Below are positions 41,912 to 50,359 of a stretch of DNA of 64,000 nucleotides, in pieces (within the stretch, counting starts at the first letter, position 1; the number at the start of each line of letters is the position of its first letter). Under the pieces are notes generated by a model. That model ran no database searches, had not been told where the DNA came from, and saw only the letters and a program-made list of their open reading frames with translations. The position numbers were made by a program, and so were the translations under genes. This DNA is from Nitrospirota bacterium (GTDB lineage Bacteria; Nitrospirota; UBA9217). Location: contig JALNZF010000006.1 of the NCBI GenBank assembly GCA_023229435.1, positions 62,001 to 126,000 of the forward strand, written 5' to 3'.

Positions 41912-43773
41912 TGGAAAGGCCCCTCGCGACAACCAGCGACTGGACAAAAAACTGGCAGACGAGCATTGCCGTGAAGATCACGGCAACGGTGCTCTATGCC
42001 GTTGCCGCCGTTGGTTTCGCCGTTGCCATATTCCTGATGCGCGACATGGAGGGCGAACTGAACCGGCAGTATGACGAGAATGCCGACCGGTTCGCATTAC
42101 GGGCCGCGCAGGAACTGTACCCCGGGACAGCGGCGACCGTGCAGGAGGCCGCGGCAGCGCTGCAGAGCGATGTCGCGCGGTTCGGTTTCGATGCAATCAC
42201 CATCTCCCGGGACGGGGAAACGGTCCATCTTGGAGATCCTCCGTCCGGTTCGACCTCAATCCACCGAAGGTTGTTCGCTTCCCCCGGCGGACCGGAAGGG
42301 CAGCCGGTCTTGCTGCTCACCTTCTTTCACCGTTCGACGCACGACCACGCGGTTTCTCACCGCAACGCGCTGCTGGCAGGGACCGGGGCCGCCACGCTGG
42401 TATTCGGTTTTTTCCTCACCTGGGTCATCCTGAAATTCATTTCCCGTCCCATTCGGGACCTGATCAACGCCAATAAGGCCGTTATGCAGGGGGATCTTAC
42501 CGTCCGGCTCAACGGCGACCGCCAGGATGAATTCGGCGCGCTCGCGAATTTTTTCGACCGCATGATCGATCAGATCCAGCAGGAACTGACCGTCCGGAAA
42601 CAGGCCGAAGAACTGCTGAGGCAAAACGAAGAACATGTGAAAAATATCCTTGATTCCATCCATGCAGGCATCGTCGTGATCGATTACCATACCCACGAGA
42701 TCGTGCAGGTAAACTCCTTTGCAGCGGAAATGATCGGGGCGCCGAAAGAGGAGATTGTCGGGCGCGCCTGCCACTTGTTTGTCTGTCCCGCCGGAGCAGG
42801 GTACTGCCCCATCACGGACGGCGGGGAAACGGTCGATAATTCGGAGCGGATACTCATCACGGCGCAGGGTGACCGCGTCCCGATCCTGAAATCCGTCGTC
42901 CAGTTGTCACTCCAGGGGCGGCCCCTGCTTATCGAGAGCTTTATCAGCATCAAGGACCGAAAACTCGCCGAGGAACAGATCGCGCGCTCCGCCGAGAAAC
43001 TCCGGGAGACCAATGAAGAATTGAAGTCGTTCGTGTACAGCGTGTCCCACGACCTACGTGCTCCCCTGGTGAACGTGAAGGGCTTTACGGTCGAGCTGGA
43101 ACGGTCTCTGCGGGAGGCCCTTATACTGATCGAGACCTTCGCGCACGTTCTTCCCAAGGAAAAACTGGACAAGCTGAACCAGCTGTTTCGGGAAGATGTC
43201 GCCGAGTCCGCCGGGTTCATTGGATCATCCATAGACCGGATGGATGGGCTCATCGGCGCCATGCTCAAGCTTTCACGCTTCGGCGGCCGGGAGCTTCGTC
43301 CGGAATCCATTGACCTGGCGGCCTTTATGCAATTTCTCCTTGCAACATTTGCCCACCAGATCGATCAAAAGCGAGCGACTGTCACGATCGGCACGCTGCC
43401 CGTGATCGTCGCGGACAGGACGGCCATGGAGCAGATCATGGGGAACCTCCTGGACAATGCCCTGAAATACCTTGAACCGGGGCGACCGGGCAGGATCGAA
43501 ATAACCGCGGAACGCTCGGAAAAGGAAACGATCGTGCGCGTCAAGGACAACGGACGGGGGATCGCCGAAGACGACATCCAAAAAGTCTTCGAGATCTTCC
43601 GAAGGGCGGGGAAGCAGGACGTGGCCGGCGAAGGGATGGGATTGGCATACGTGAAAACGCTGGTCAAAAGCCACGATGGCCGTATCTGGTGCGAATCAGA
43701 ACCAGGGATCGGAACCGTGTTCAGTTTTACGATCCCGGACAAATCAGCACCGCCCGGAGAGAAAGCATCGTGA
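41911..43773 (+). CDS. Histidine kinase 2 (HAMP-PAS)
   Basis: 620 residues. Helices at about 22-43 and 153-176 flank a periplasmic region; HAMP at 175-230 (SRPIRDLINANKAVMQGDLTVRL). One PAS domain (about 240-365) with Cys287, Cys292 and Cys299 (CHLFVCPAGAGYCP). HisKA with His380 (SHDLRAPLVNVKGF), then HATPase with NLLDNALKYLE and GEGMGLAYVK. No receiver directly follows, so it may share one of the neighbouring receivers. Confidence 0.9.
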   Translation: MERPLATTSDWTKNWQTSIAVKITATVLYAVAAVGFAVAIFLMRDMEGELNRQYDENADRFALRAAQELYPGTAATVQEAAAALQSDVARFGFDAITISRDGETVHLGDPPSGSTSIHRRLFASPGGPEGQPVLLLTFFHRSTHDHAVSHRNALLAGTGAATLVFGFFLTWVILKFISRPIRDLINANKAVMQGDLTVRLNGDRQDEFGALANFFDRMIDQIQQELTVRKQAEELLRQNEEHVKNILDSIHAGIVVIDYHTHEIVQVNSFAAEMIGAPKEEIVGRACHLFVCPAGAGYCPITDGGETVDNSERILITAQGDRVPILKSVVQLSLQGRPLLIESFISIKDRKLAEEQIARSAEKLRETNEELKSFVYSVSHDLRAPLVNVKGFTVELERSLREALILIETFAHVLPKEKLDKLNQLFREDVAESAGFIGSSIDRMDGLIGAMLKLSRFGGRELRPESIDLAAFMQFLLATFAHQIDQKRATVTIGTLPVIVADRTAMEQIMGNLLDNALKYLEPGRPGRIEITAERSEKETIVRVKDNGRGIAEDDIQKVFEIFRRAGKQDVAGEGMGLAYVKTLVKSHDGRIWCESEPGIGTVFSFTIPDKSAPPGEKAS

Positions 43774-43831
43774 TGCCGTTCTGGAGGACCGATCCTCTAC
43801 GAGGATAGGAGAAAGCCGGTTGAGGTGTTCT

Positions 43832-45748
43832 ATGAACGTTGTCGAGATCGTGACGGGTCTGTTGGTTTTGTGCGGGGTCCTTTTCATGTTTGTCGCCATT
43901 CTTCGGGGCGAAAAGACAAAGGAGTATATTCCGCGAGAGGTGCTGAGACGATGGCGCGTCATGATCTTGCTCATGGTCTTTTTTCTCACGGGGTATCTTG
44001 CATTCCTGACCGTTCTGGTCGGGCGTATCAGGTTTCCCCTGGAACTGGTAACAGGGCTGGTCTTTCTTGGAGGCGCGGTCTTTGTATATATCGTGATCAG
44101 CCTTACGAGGGACACCATTGCGAGGATAAAAAATGCCGAGGAAAATCTCAAAGAGCTCAATGAAACCCTGGAAAATCGCATACAAGCGCGAACCGCGGAA
44201 CTTCAGCAATCGCAGTCGTTCTTGAAAACCGTTTTGGACAGTCTGAATGATGCGGTAATGACCATCGATACCAAAGATTTCAAGATTCTTCTCGCCAATA
44301 AGCCGTTCCTGCGAGGGTTGGGAGTACAGGAGGAAGAAGTCATTGGCAGGACCTGCTACGAGGTGACCCATCATCGCAGGGACGTATGCACTCCTCCTGA
44401 CGACGCCTGTCCGCTCGTGGAAACCGTCAAAACAGGCACGCACTGTACGGAAGAACACATCCACTATACAAAAGAAGGAAAAAAAATCTACGTGGAGGTC
44501 TCCGCGTCGCCCATTAAAGACAATGATGGCGCTATTGTCCAGGTCGTTCATGTTGCAAGGGACGTCAGCGAGAAGAGGCGGGCTGAGGAGATTCTGCAGG
44601 AAAGCGAAAAGCGGTTTCGGATGCTCTTCGAGAGCGCGGGAGACGCTATCTTTATCCTTGAGGCGGAAGGTACACAGGCAGGAAACATCATCGCTGCCAA
44701 TACAGCAGCGGCGGAAGCGCATGGTTATACGGTCGACGAACTGATCGGGAAAAACATCAAAGACCTCGACATTCCTGATGAAGGGCAGGATTCGCCTCAC
44801 CTGATTCAGCGCGTCGTGAGCGGAGAATGGATTAAAACGGAGATGCGACATTTCAGGAAGAATGGGACGACTTTTCCCGTGGAAGTGAGTGCAGGCCTGC
44901 TGGAACTCGGCGATCACCGGTATATTCTCTCATTTGACCGTGATATTTCGGAACGGAAGAAGGCCGAGGAACAGCTTCATCAGTATGCGACGGAATTAAA
45001 GCAGAGCAACGAGGACGTGTTGTCCTTCGCGAATATCGTTTCTCACGATCTGCGCGCGCCCCTCGTCAGCATCAAGGGATTTACCGGAGAGCTGCAGTAC
45101 GCGTTACAGGACATTGAATCGGTCCTCACGCAGTGCATCCCCCATCTGGGCGAGAAGGAACGCGCGCGGCTCAACACGGCAATCCAGAAGGACGCGCCGG
45201 TTGCCATGAAGTTCATCGAGTCATCGGTCAGCCGCATGGACGGCCTTATCAACGCGATCCTGGCGCTGTCCCGCGAGGGACATCGGGAACTGAAACCGGA
45301 AGTCGTCGATATGAAGGACCTGACGGGATCGATCCTCAGCTCGCTCGCGCACCAGATCGAGCGGAGCAAAACGTCTGTCATCGTGGAAGGGCTTCCCCTG
45401 ATCACCGCCGACAAGATCGCCATGGGGCAGATCATGGGCAACCTGCTCGACAACGCCTTGAAGTATCTGGAGCAGGGCCGCGAGGGGAAAGTCGTGATCA
45501 CCGCCGAGCAAGGCGCGCATGAAACGACCTTTCATGTCAGCGACAACGGACGCGGGATCGCACAAGAGGACATGCACAAGGTCTTCGAGATCTTCCGCAG
45601 GGCGGGAAAACAGGACGTCCCCGGAGAAGGCATGGGTCTCGCATACGTGAAGGCGCTGGTCCGCAGACAGGGCGGCCGGATATGGTGCGAATCGGAGCGG
45701 GGCAAGGGAACGACCTTCAGCTTTACGGTCCCCGGCAGCGTCCCTTGA
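43832..45748 (+). CDS. Histidine kinase 3 (membrane-anchored, PAS-PAS)
   Basis: 638 residues from the ATG at 43832 (GAGGTG six bases upstream); the open frame upstream overlaps kinase 2 and is not used. Three or four N-terminal membrane segments leave little outside, so sensing is probably in the membrane or cytoplasm. Two PAS domains: the first carries Cys175, Cys186 and Cys193; the second is close to the first PAS of kinase 1. HisKA has His405, HATPase has NLLDNALKYLE. The kinase core is nearly identical in DNA to that of kinase 1. Confidence 0.9.
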   Translation: MNVVEIVTGLLVLCGVLFMFVAILRGEKTKEYIPREVLRRWRVMILLMVFFLTGYLAFLTVLVGRIRFPLELVTGLVFLGGAVFVYIVISLTRDTIARIKNAEENLKELNETLENRIQARTAELQQSQSFLKTVLDSLNDAVMTIDTKDFKILLANKPFLRGLGVQEEEVIGRTCYEVTHHRRDVCTPPDDACPLVETVKTGTHCTEEHIHYTKEGKKIYVEVSASPIKDNDGAIVQVVHVARDVSEKRRAEEILQESEKRFRMLFESAGDAIFILEAEGTQAGNIIAANTAAAEAHGYTVDELIGKNIKDLDIPDEGQDSPHLIQRVVSGEWIKTEMRHFRKNGTTFPVEVSAGLLELGDHRYILSFDRDISERKKAEEQLHQYATELKQSNEDVLSFANIVSHDLRAPLVSIKGFTGELQYALQDIESVLTQCIPHLGEKERARLNTAIQKDAPVAMKFIESSVSRMDGLINAILALSREGHRELKPEVVDMKDLTGSILSSLAHQIERSKTSVIVEGLPLITADKIAMGQIMGNLLDNALKYLEQGREGKVVITAEQGAHETTFHVSDNGRGIAQEDMHKVFEIFRRAGKQDVPGEGMGLAYVKALVRRQGGRIWCESERGKGTTFSFTVPGSVP

Positions 45749-45852
45749 CGTGAATAGATCTTGAAGAATAAGGGTCGCCCGTTGGTGAACAAAACAAGAG
45801 AACGATTGTCATGGAGTTCATACTGAGAGACTGTTGAAAGTGAGGCAGGCAT

Positions 45853-47226
45853 ATGAAAAAGATCCTGGCGTCTATGGTGGCGGGTTTGTTCCTGTTCGGG
45901 CCCATGAGCGCCGGCTTTGCCGGACAAAAAGTCGGCCAGGGCTCGAAAGAAGAAGCAAAGGTGATGATAGAGAGGGCGGCGCAATGGTACAAGCAATATG
46001 GCAGAGAAAAGACCCTTGCAGAAATCACCCGGGCGGGAACCGAGAAAAGGGGCGAGTTTATCGATAGAGACCTGTATATATTCGCCTATGATTTTAACGG
46101 GGTTAATGTTGCCCACGGGTCCAATCCAAAGCTGATAGGCAGGGATCTCATCGATATGCAGGATGCGGACGGGAGGTACCTCATCAGGGGACTGATCGAA
46201 ACCGCCAGAAAGGGGAGCGGCTGGTACTACTATAAATGGTCAAACCCGATATCAAAAAAGATCGAAGATAAGATAGCCTATGTATTAAAGCTTGACGACG
46301 GTCTCTGGATAGGGGCAGGCGTTTACGGGAAAGAGGCGCAGGTGAAAAAAATCGGCGTTCTTATCATGTTTGAGGAGAGTCGCTACCACGAGGCCCTGCA
46401 AGGCATGCGGGAGCAACTTGACCGGGAAGGTTTTGGAGAACCCGCAACCACGTTCATCATGGAAAATGCAATGGGAAGTCGGGTGAAGGCCGCGGACCTG
46501 ATACGGAAGTTTGCCGAAGCAAGGGTGGACTTGATCCTTACTCTGGGCACCGTCGGCACCCTCGCTGTCACAAAAGAGATCAAGGACATCCCGGTGGTCT
46601 TCAGTGTGGTATATGATCCTGTCGACGCGGGTATCGCCAGGAAGTTGGAAAGCTCCGGCAACAACACGACCGGCACCACCACGCACGTACCCATGTCGGT
46701 CCTTCTGCAAAAACTGAAAGAGTTCGCGCCGGTGAAAAAACTGGCGGTGCTGTACACGCCGGGTGAAAAAAACTCCGAGGCGCAGCTTAAGGAACTGCAG
46801 AAACTTCAAACCAATTCACCCATGAAGATCGTCGCTGTCCCGTTGACCCGGAAGGAAGAAGTAGCCGAGATAATGATGGAGGTCGTCCATACCGCGGACG
46901 CGATCTATCTCACCGGCAGCAGTATTATCGGATCAACGACCCCGATCATTGTCGACATGGCGAACAAGGCAAAGGTGGTCACCATCACCCATCTCGAAGA
47001 CATGGTAGACAAGGGGGTGCTCATGGGGGTATGTGCAAATTCCTATAGTGAAGGACTTCTGGCAGGGGCAAAGGCCGCAAAGATTTTGCAAGGCGCAGCG
47101 CCGTCGTCAATTCCCATTGAGCTTCCGAAAAAAATCGATGTGATCTTTAATCTGAAGTCGGCACAAGCCGGGCAGTTTCAGGTCCCGTCGAATTTTATGA
47201 AAAATGTTACCAGGACCGTGGAGTAG
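45853..47226 (+). CDS. Secreted Cache domain fused to an ABC substrate-binding-type domain
   Basis: 457 residues. Signal peptide cleaved near GFA|GQKVG. Residues about 30-155 are a single Cache domain (YGREKTLAEITRAGTEKRGEFIDRDLYIFAYD, DLIDMQDADGRYLIRGLIE). Residues 160-455 are of the ABC_sub_bind/TrpX type (IGVLIMFEESRYHEALQGM, GTVGTLAVTKEIKDIPVVFSVVYDP, VTITHLEDMVDKGVLMGV). It could read two ligands at once. No permease or ATPase gene is present; kinase 4 follows by 48 bases. Confidence 0.85.
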   Translation: MKKILASMVAGLFLFGPMSAGFAGQKVGQGSKEEAKVMIERAAQWYKQYGREKTLAEITRAGTEKRGEFIDRDLYIFAYDFNGVNVAHGSNPKLIGRDLIDMQDADGRYLIRGLIETARKGSGWYYYKWSNPISKKIEDKIAYVLKLDDGLWIGAGVYGKEAQVKKIGVLIMFEESRYHEALQGMREQLDREGFGEPATTFIMENAMGSRVKAADLIRKFAEARVDLILTLGTVGTLAVTKEIKDIPVVFSVVYDPVDAGIARKLESSGNNTTGTTTHVPMSVLLQKLKEFAPVKKLAVLYTPGEKNSEAQLKELQKLQTNSPMKIVAVPLTRKEEVAEIMMEVVHTADAIYLTGSSIIGSTTPIIVDMANKAKVVTITHLEDMVDKGVLMGVCANSYSEGLLAGAKAAKILQGAAPSSIPIELPKKIDVIFNLKSAQAGQFQVPSNFMKNVTRTVE

Positions 47227-47247
47227 TCGTTCGCGAAGGCCCGCTCA

Positions 47248-47258
47248 GGGGGGGGGGG
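47248..47258 (+). repeat. Eleven-G tract upstream of kinase 4
   Basis: G11 lies 16-26 bases before the ATG at 47274, where changes in length would alter spacing around the ribosome binding region. It could also be an assembly-sensitive homopolymer. Confidence 0.5.
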
Positions 47259-47273
47259 ACGGAATGATGACCT

Positions 47274-49199
47274 ATGACTAAAAAAGATTTCAGGAAAAAC
47301 ATCCGGTTTAAATTCCTCAAGGACATCTCCATCATCCTTTTTATCGGCACCTGCGTGACCAGTGCCGTCATCGGGAACAATGTTGCAGCTATGCTCAAGG
47401 ATTCCCTGACGAGCAAGGGGATGGGTCTTGCGGCCAATATCGCGAATCGCAACGAAAACGCCTTGATCATAAGCGGCAATCTCCGCTTGAATACCGTTTA
47501 CACTGAATTGAACACGGATGAAGAGATCATCTATACCATCATCAGGAACAACGAAGGCAAGATCCTTACCACGCAATTTGAGAGCATCAACTATAAGTGG
47601 CCGGGACTGAAAGACGTCCTTCAGGGGTTGTCGAAAGACTGTGAGTTGCCGGATATCCTTGCGGCCATCAAACATCAGGTGGGTGTCAAAGAGGTATCCG
47701 TGCCGATCATGCTGGGCGTGGATACCCTGGGCACGGTTACGATCGGCCTGTCCGAGCACAAGATCCATAAGCAGATCATGAAAACTGTCCTCTTTCTCGT
47801 TGCGATGAGCTTCAGCCTCGCATTTATTCTCGGCGTGGTCCTGTTCATTTCTTCCAAAAAGACGATCCTGGACCCGATCATAGAACTCGGCCGTTCCGCC
47901 GCCCGTTTTGCGAAGGGCGACCTTTCAACCCGGGTAACCATATCAGCAACAGGCGAGATCCAGGAGCTTGTCGGGAGCTTTAATCAGATGGCGAAGGACC
48001 TGGAGAAGACGACCGTATCCCGGGACTATGTCGACAGCATTCTCAGAAACATGACGGACACGCTGATCATGGTATCCACCGAGGGCGCGATCCAGCGAAT
48101 GAACGCAGCCGCCTGCGCGTTGTTGGGCAGAGATGAGGATGAACTTATCGGACGGCCGATCAATTCGGTCCTCCTGGACCCTGCCGGCGGGAATTTCGAC
48201 ATTCACGATGTGCTTACGAAAGGACCGATCAACAATGCGGAGAAAACCTATCTGGCCAGGGATGGGGGAAAAGTGCCTGTTCTTTTCTCCGCTTCGGCAT
48301 TGGTTGATTCTCTGAACAGGGTGCAGGGTATCGTGTGCGTGGCCCACGATATCACGGAGCGCAAACACACCGAGGCGAAGCTCAAGAACTATTCTCTGGA
48401 GCTGGAGGCCGCCCATAGTGAGCTGAAAAATATCACCAATATATTTTTTCATGACCTTCGTACCCCGCTGGTGAACGTTAAAGGTTTTACCAGCGAACTG
48501 CAAACGTCCCTGAAAGCCCTGATCGAGATCCAGGGCGCCGGCGACCCGGCCGATCAGGAGCGGGTGAGACGCCATCGGGAGTTGGAGCAGGAGGTAATGG
48601 AGTCACTCCGGTTCATTGACTATTCGGTGAATAAGATGGATGTTCTGATCAAGTCCGTGCTCGAACTCTGGCGGATGGGGAACCGTAATCTGCGCGTGGA
48701 GCCGGTGGACGCCGGGGCGGTGGTCCGGACAGCCTGGGGAAAGCTGGCCGATGGCGGCGGGAAAGACGCGGTTCTCCTGAAATTCGACTCGCCTCCGGTT
48801 ATCAACGCGGATCGAAAAGCCTTGAATATGATCATGGAGTTTCTCCTGGACAATGGTCTCAAATACCTCGACCCGGACCGCGCAGGGGAGATCGAGATCA
48901 CCACTGAACAGAACGCGCAGGAGACCATTTTCCATATTCGGGACAATGGGAAAGGCATCTCCCGGAAGGACATCCCCACGGTATTTGAACTATTCCGACG
49001 GGTGGGCAAACAGGAGGGCCCCGGTCAGGGGATGGGACTCGTCTATGTAAAAACGCTCGTGCGCCGACACGGCGGCCGCATCTGGTGCGAATCAGAGCCC
49101 GGGAAAGGATCCGTATTCAGTTTCACGATCCCGCATAGTGTCCAGCATGCCGAACAAACAGTACCAGAAGGAGGAAAGAGTACCCATGGAGAATCATGA
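47274..49199 (+). CDS. Histidine kinase 4 (periplasmic sensor, HAMP-PAS)
   Basis: 641 residues. Helices at about 18-37 and 165-190 flank a Cache-like periplasmic sensor; HAMP follows (195-245), then one PAS (about 250-365) without the Cys triad. HisKA has His393 in FFHDLRTPLVNVKGF. The HATPase N-box reads LLDNGLKYLD, with Gly where the other kinases have Ala. The gene's end overlaps the next receiver by 14 bases, so this pair is the clearest cognate couple of the array. Confidence 0.9.
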   Translation: MTKKDFRKNIRFKFLKDISIILFIGTCVTSAVIGNNVAAMLKDSLTSKGMGLAANIANRNENALIISGNLRLNTVYTELNTDEEIIYTIIRNNEGKILTTQFESINYKWPGLKDVLQGLSKDCELPDILAAIKHQVGVKEVSVPIMLGVDTLGTVTIGLSEHKIHKQIMKTVLFLVAMSFSLAFILGVVLFISSKKTILDPIIELGRSAARFAKGDLSTRVTISATGEIQELVGSFNQMAKDLEKTTVSRDYVDSILRNMTDTLIMVSTEGAIQRMNAAACALLGRDEDELIGRPINSVLLDPAGGNFDIHDVLTKGPINNAEKTYLARDGGKVPVLFSASALVDSLNRVQGIVCVAHDITERKHTEAKLKNYSLELEAAHSELKNITNIFFHDLRTPLVNVKGFTSELQTSLKALIEIQGAGDPADQERVRRHRELEQEVMESLRFIDYSVNKMDVLIKSVLELWRMGNRNLRVEPVDAGAVVRTAWGKLADGGGKDAVLLKFDSPPVINADRKALNMIMEFLLDNGLKYLDPDRAGEIEITTEQNAQETIFHIRDNGKGISRKDIPTVFELFRRVGKQEGPGQGMGLVYVKTLVRRHGGRIWCESEPGKGSVFSFTIPHSVQHAEQTVPEGGKSTHGES

Positions 49200-49629
49200 T
49201 GCGGTGACGATTTTATTAGTTGAGGACGATGCGGGTCATGCGCTGCTGATCGAAAAGAACCTTCGGCGGGCGGGGATCGCGAACAGCATCATTAAACTCG
49301 ATGACGGACAGCAGGCGGTTGATTTCCTCTTCAAGAGGGAGGCCTTCAGCGGTTCCAATCATCCGGCGCCGCTCCTCATCCTCCTCGATCTGAACCTGCC
49401 GGTCCTGAACGGCTATCAGGTGCTCAAGATCATAAAGAATGACGAGCGCACGAGGCAGATCCCTGTTGTGGTGCTGACGACCACCGACAACCCGCACGAG
49501 GTCTCGCGATGTTACGAACTCGGGTGCAATGTCTATGTCACCAAACCGGTGGAGTATGCAAAGTTCAGTGAAGCGGTCAAGACGCTCGGATTGTTCCTTG
49601 CGATCGTCAAGGTTCCGGAAAAGGAGTGA
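49186..49629 (+). CDS. Rcp1-like single-domain response regulator 2
   Basis: 147 residues from the ATG at 49186 (GGAGG upstream, inside the kinase gene). Phospho-acceptor Asp68 in LLDLNLPVLNGYQVLK. It is strikingly similar to receiver 1 (EKNLRRAGIAN, IIKNDERT, VLTTTDNP, YELGCNVYVTKPVEY). Likely target of kinase 4. Confidence 0.9.
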   Translation: MENHDAVTILLVEDDAGHALLIEKNLRRAGIANSIIKLDDGQQAVDFLFKREAFSGSNHPAPLLILLDLNLPVLNGYQVLKIIKNDERTRQIPVVVLTTTDNPHEVSRCYELGCNVYVTKPVEYAKFSEAVKTLGLFLAIVKVPEKE

Positions 49630-49668
49630 TCGGCCGGTGAGCTTCCCTTTTTTGCGTTACCGGCGATG

Positions 49669-49683
49669 ATAGTATGATACTAT
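49669..49683. promoter_or_regulatory. Perfect palindrome ATAGTAT-G-ATACTAT
   Basis: Seven bases each side of a single central base, after receiver 2 and about 40 bases upstream of a TATAAT (49724-49729). It could be an operator; no regulator can be assigned. Confidence 0.4.
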
Positions 49684-49818
49684 ATAATTGATGGTCTCGA
49701 AAAAAGTAATTCTATTTTACCGTTATAATTGACCGTTTCTTACGGTCGATGATGTCCATTTTTCAAAGACGCCTGGCCTTTCTTTACCTGATCCCGCGCC
49801 GGCGCGGGACGTACTGAC

Positions 49819-49908
49819 AAAGAGAGGGCCGGGACGACGTTCAGCTTCTCGTTGCCGGTCTCCGTCGGGGTGAACGGCGAACCGCTTTCCAAGGGAGGGC
49901 GATTATGA
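49819..49908 (+). pseudogene. C-terminal remnant of a lost histidine kinase
   Basis: The frame reads KERAGTTFSFSLPVSVGVNG and stops at 49906-49908, overlapping the start of receiver 3 (TTATGA). GTTFSF is the G2-box end of the HATPase domain as in kinases 1 and 3 (KGTTFSFT). The stop-start overlap is the arrangement expected of a kinase-receiver pair, so the body of a kinase has been deleted here. Confidence 0.65.
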
Positions 49909-50354
49909 GCATTCTCAATGCCACCGCAGCGCCGATTCTTCTTGTCGAAGATGATCCCGGCCATGCTTTGCTTATCAAAAAGAATCTTCAACGGGGAGGA
50001 GTTACCCACGAGATCGTTGTGCTCGACGACGGCCGGAAGGCGGTGAACTACCTGTTCAAGCAGGGGGAATATGCAACGGATGAGCGCCCGGCGCCGGACC
50101 TTATCCTCCTCGATCTCAATCTCCCGATTTTGAGCGGATATCAGGTGCTGAAGATCATCAAGAACGACGAGCGCACGAAAAAGGTACCCGTTGTGGTCCT
50201 GACGACCACCGACAATCCGCAAGAGGTCGAGCGGTGCTATGATCTCGGTTGTAATATGTACATAACGAAACCGGTGGAATACGATAAGTTTTCCGACACG
50301 ATCCAGAAGCTCAGCAGGTTTATCTCGATCGTCAAAACGCCAAATAAGGAGTGA
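49905..50354 (+). CDS. Rcp1-like single-domain response regulator 3
   Basis: 149 residues; Asp70 is the phospho-acceptor (LLDLNLPILSGYQVLK), with TTTDNP and YITKPVEY downstream. GGGAGGG precedes the ATG. Its own kinase is reduced to the 49819-49908 remnant, so if active it must be served by another kinase of the array. It is followed at once by the receiver-GGDEF gene. Confidence 0.9.
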   Translation: MSILNATAAPILLVEDDPGHALLIKKNLQRGGVTHEIVVLDDGRKAVNYLFKQGEYATDERPAPDLILLDLNLPILSGYQVLKIIKNDERTKKVPVVVLTTTDNPQEVERCYDLGCNMYITKPVEYDKFSDTIQKLSRFISIVKTPNKE

Positions 50355-50359
50355 CAACC

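Noticed and set aside
43676..43831. Upstream extension of kinase 3 by 52 residues
   Set aside because: It lies over the end of kinase 2 in another frame, is Arg-rich, and the ATG at 43832 has a good RBS.
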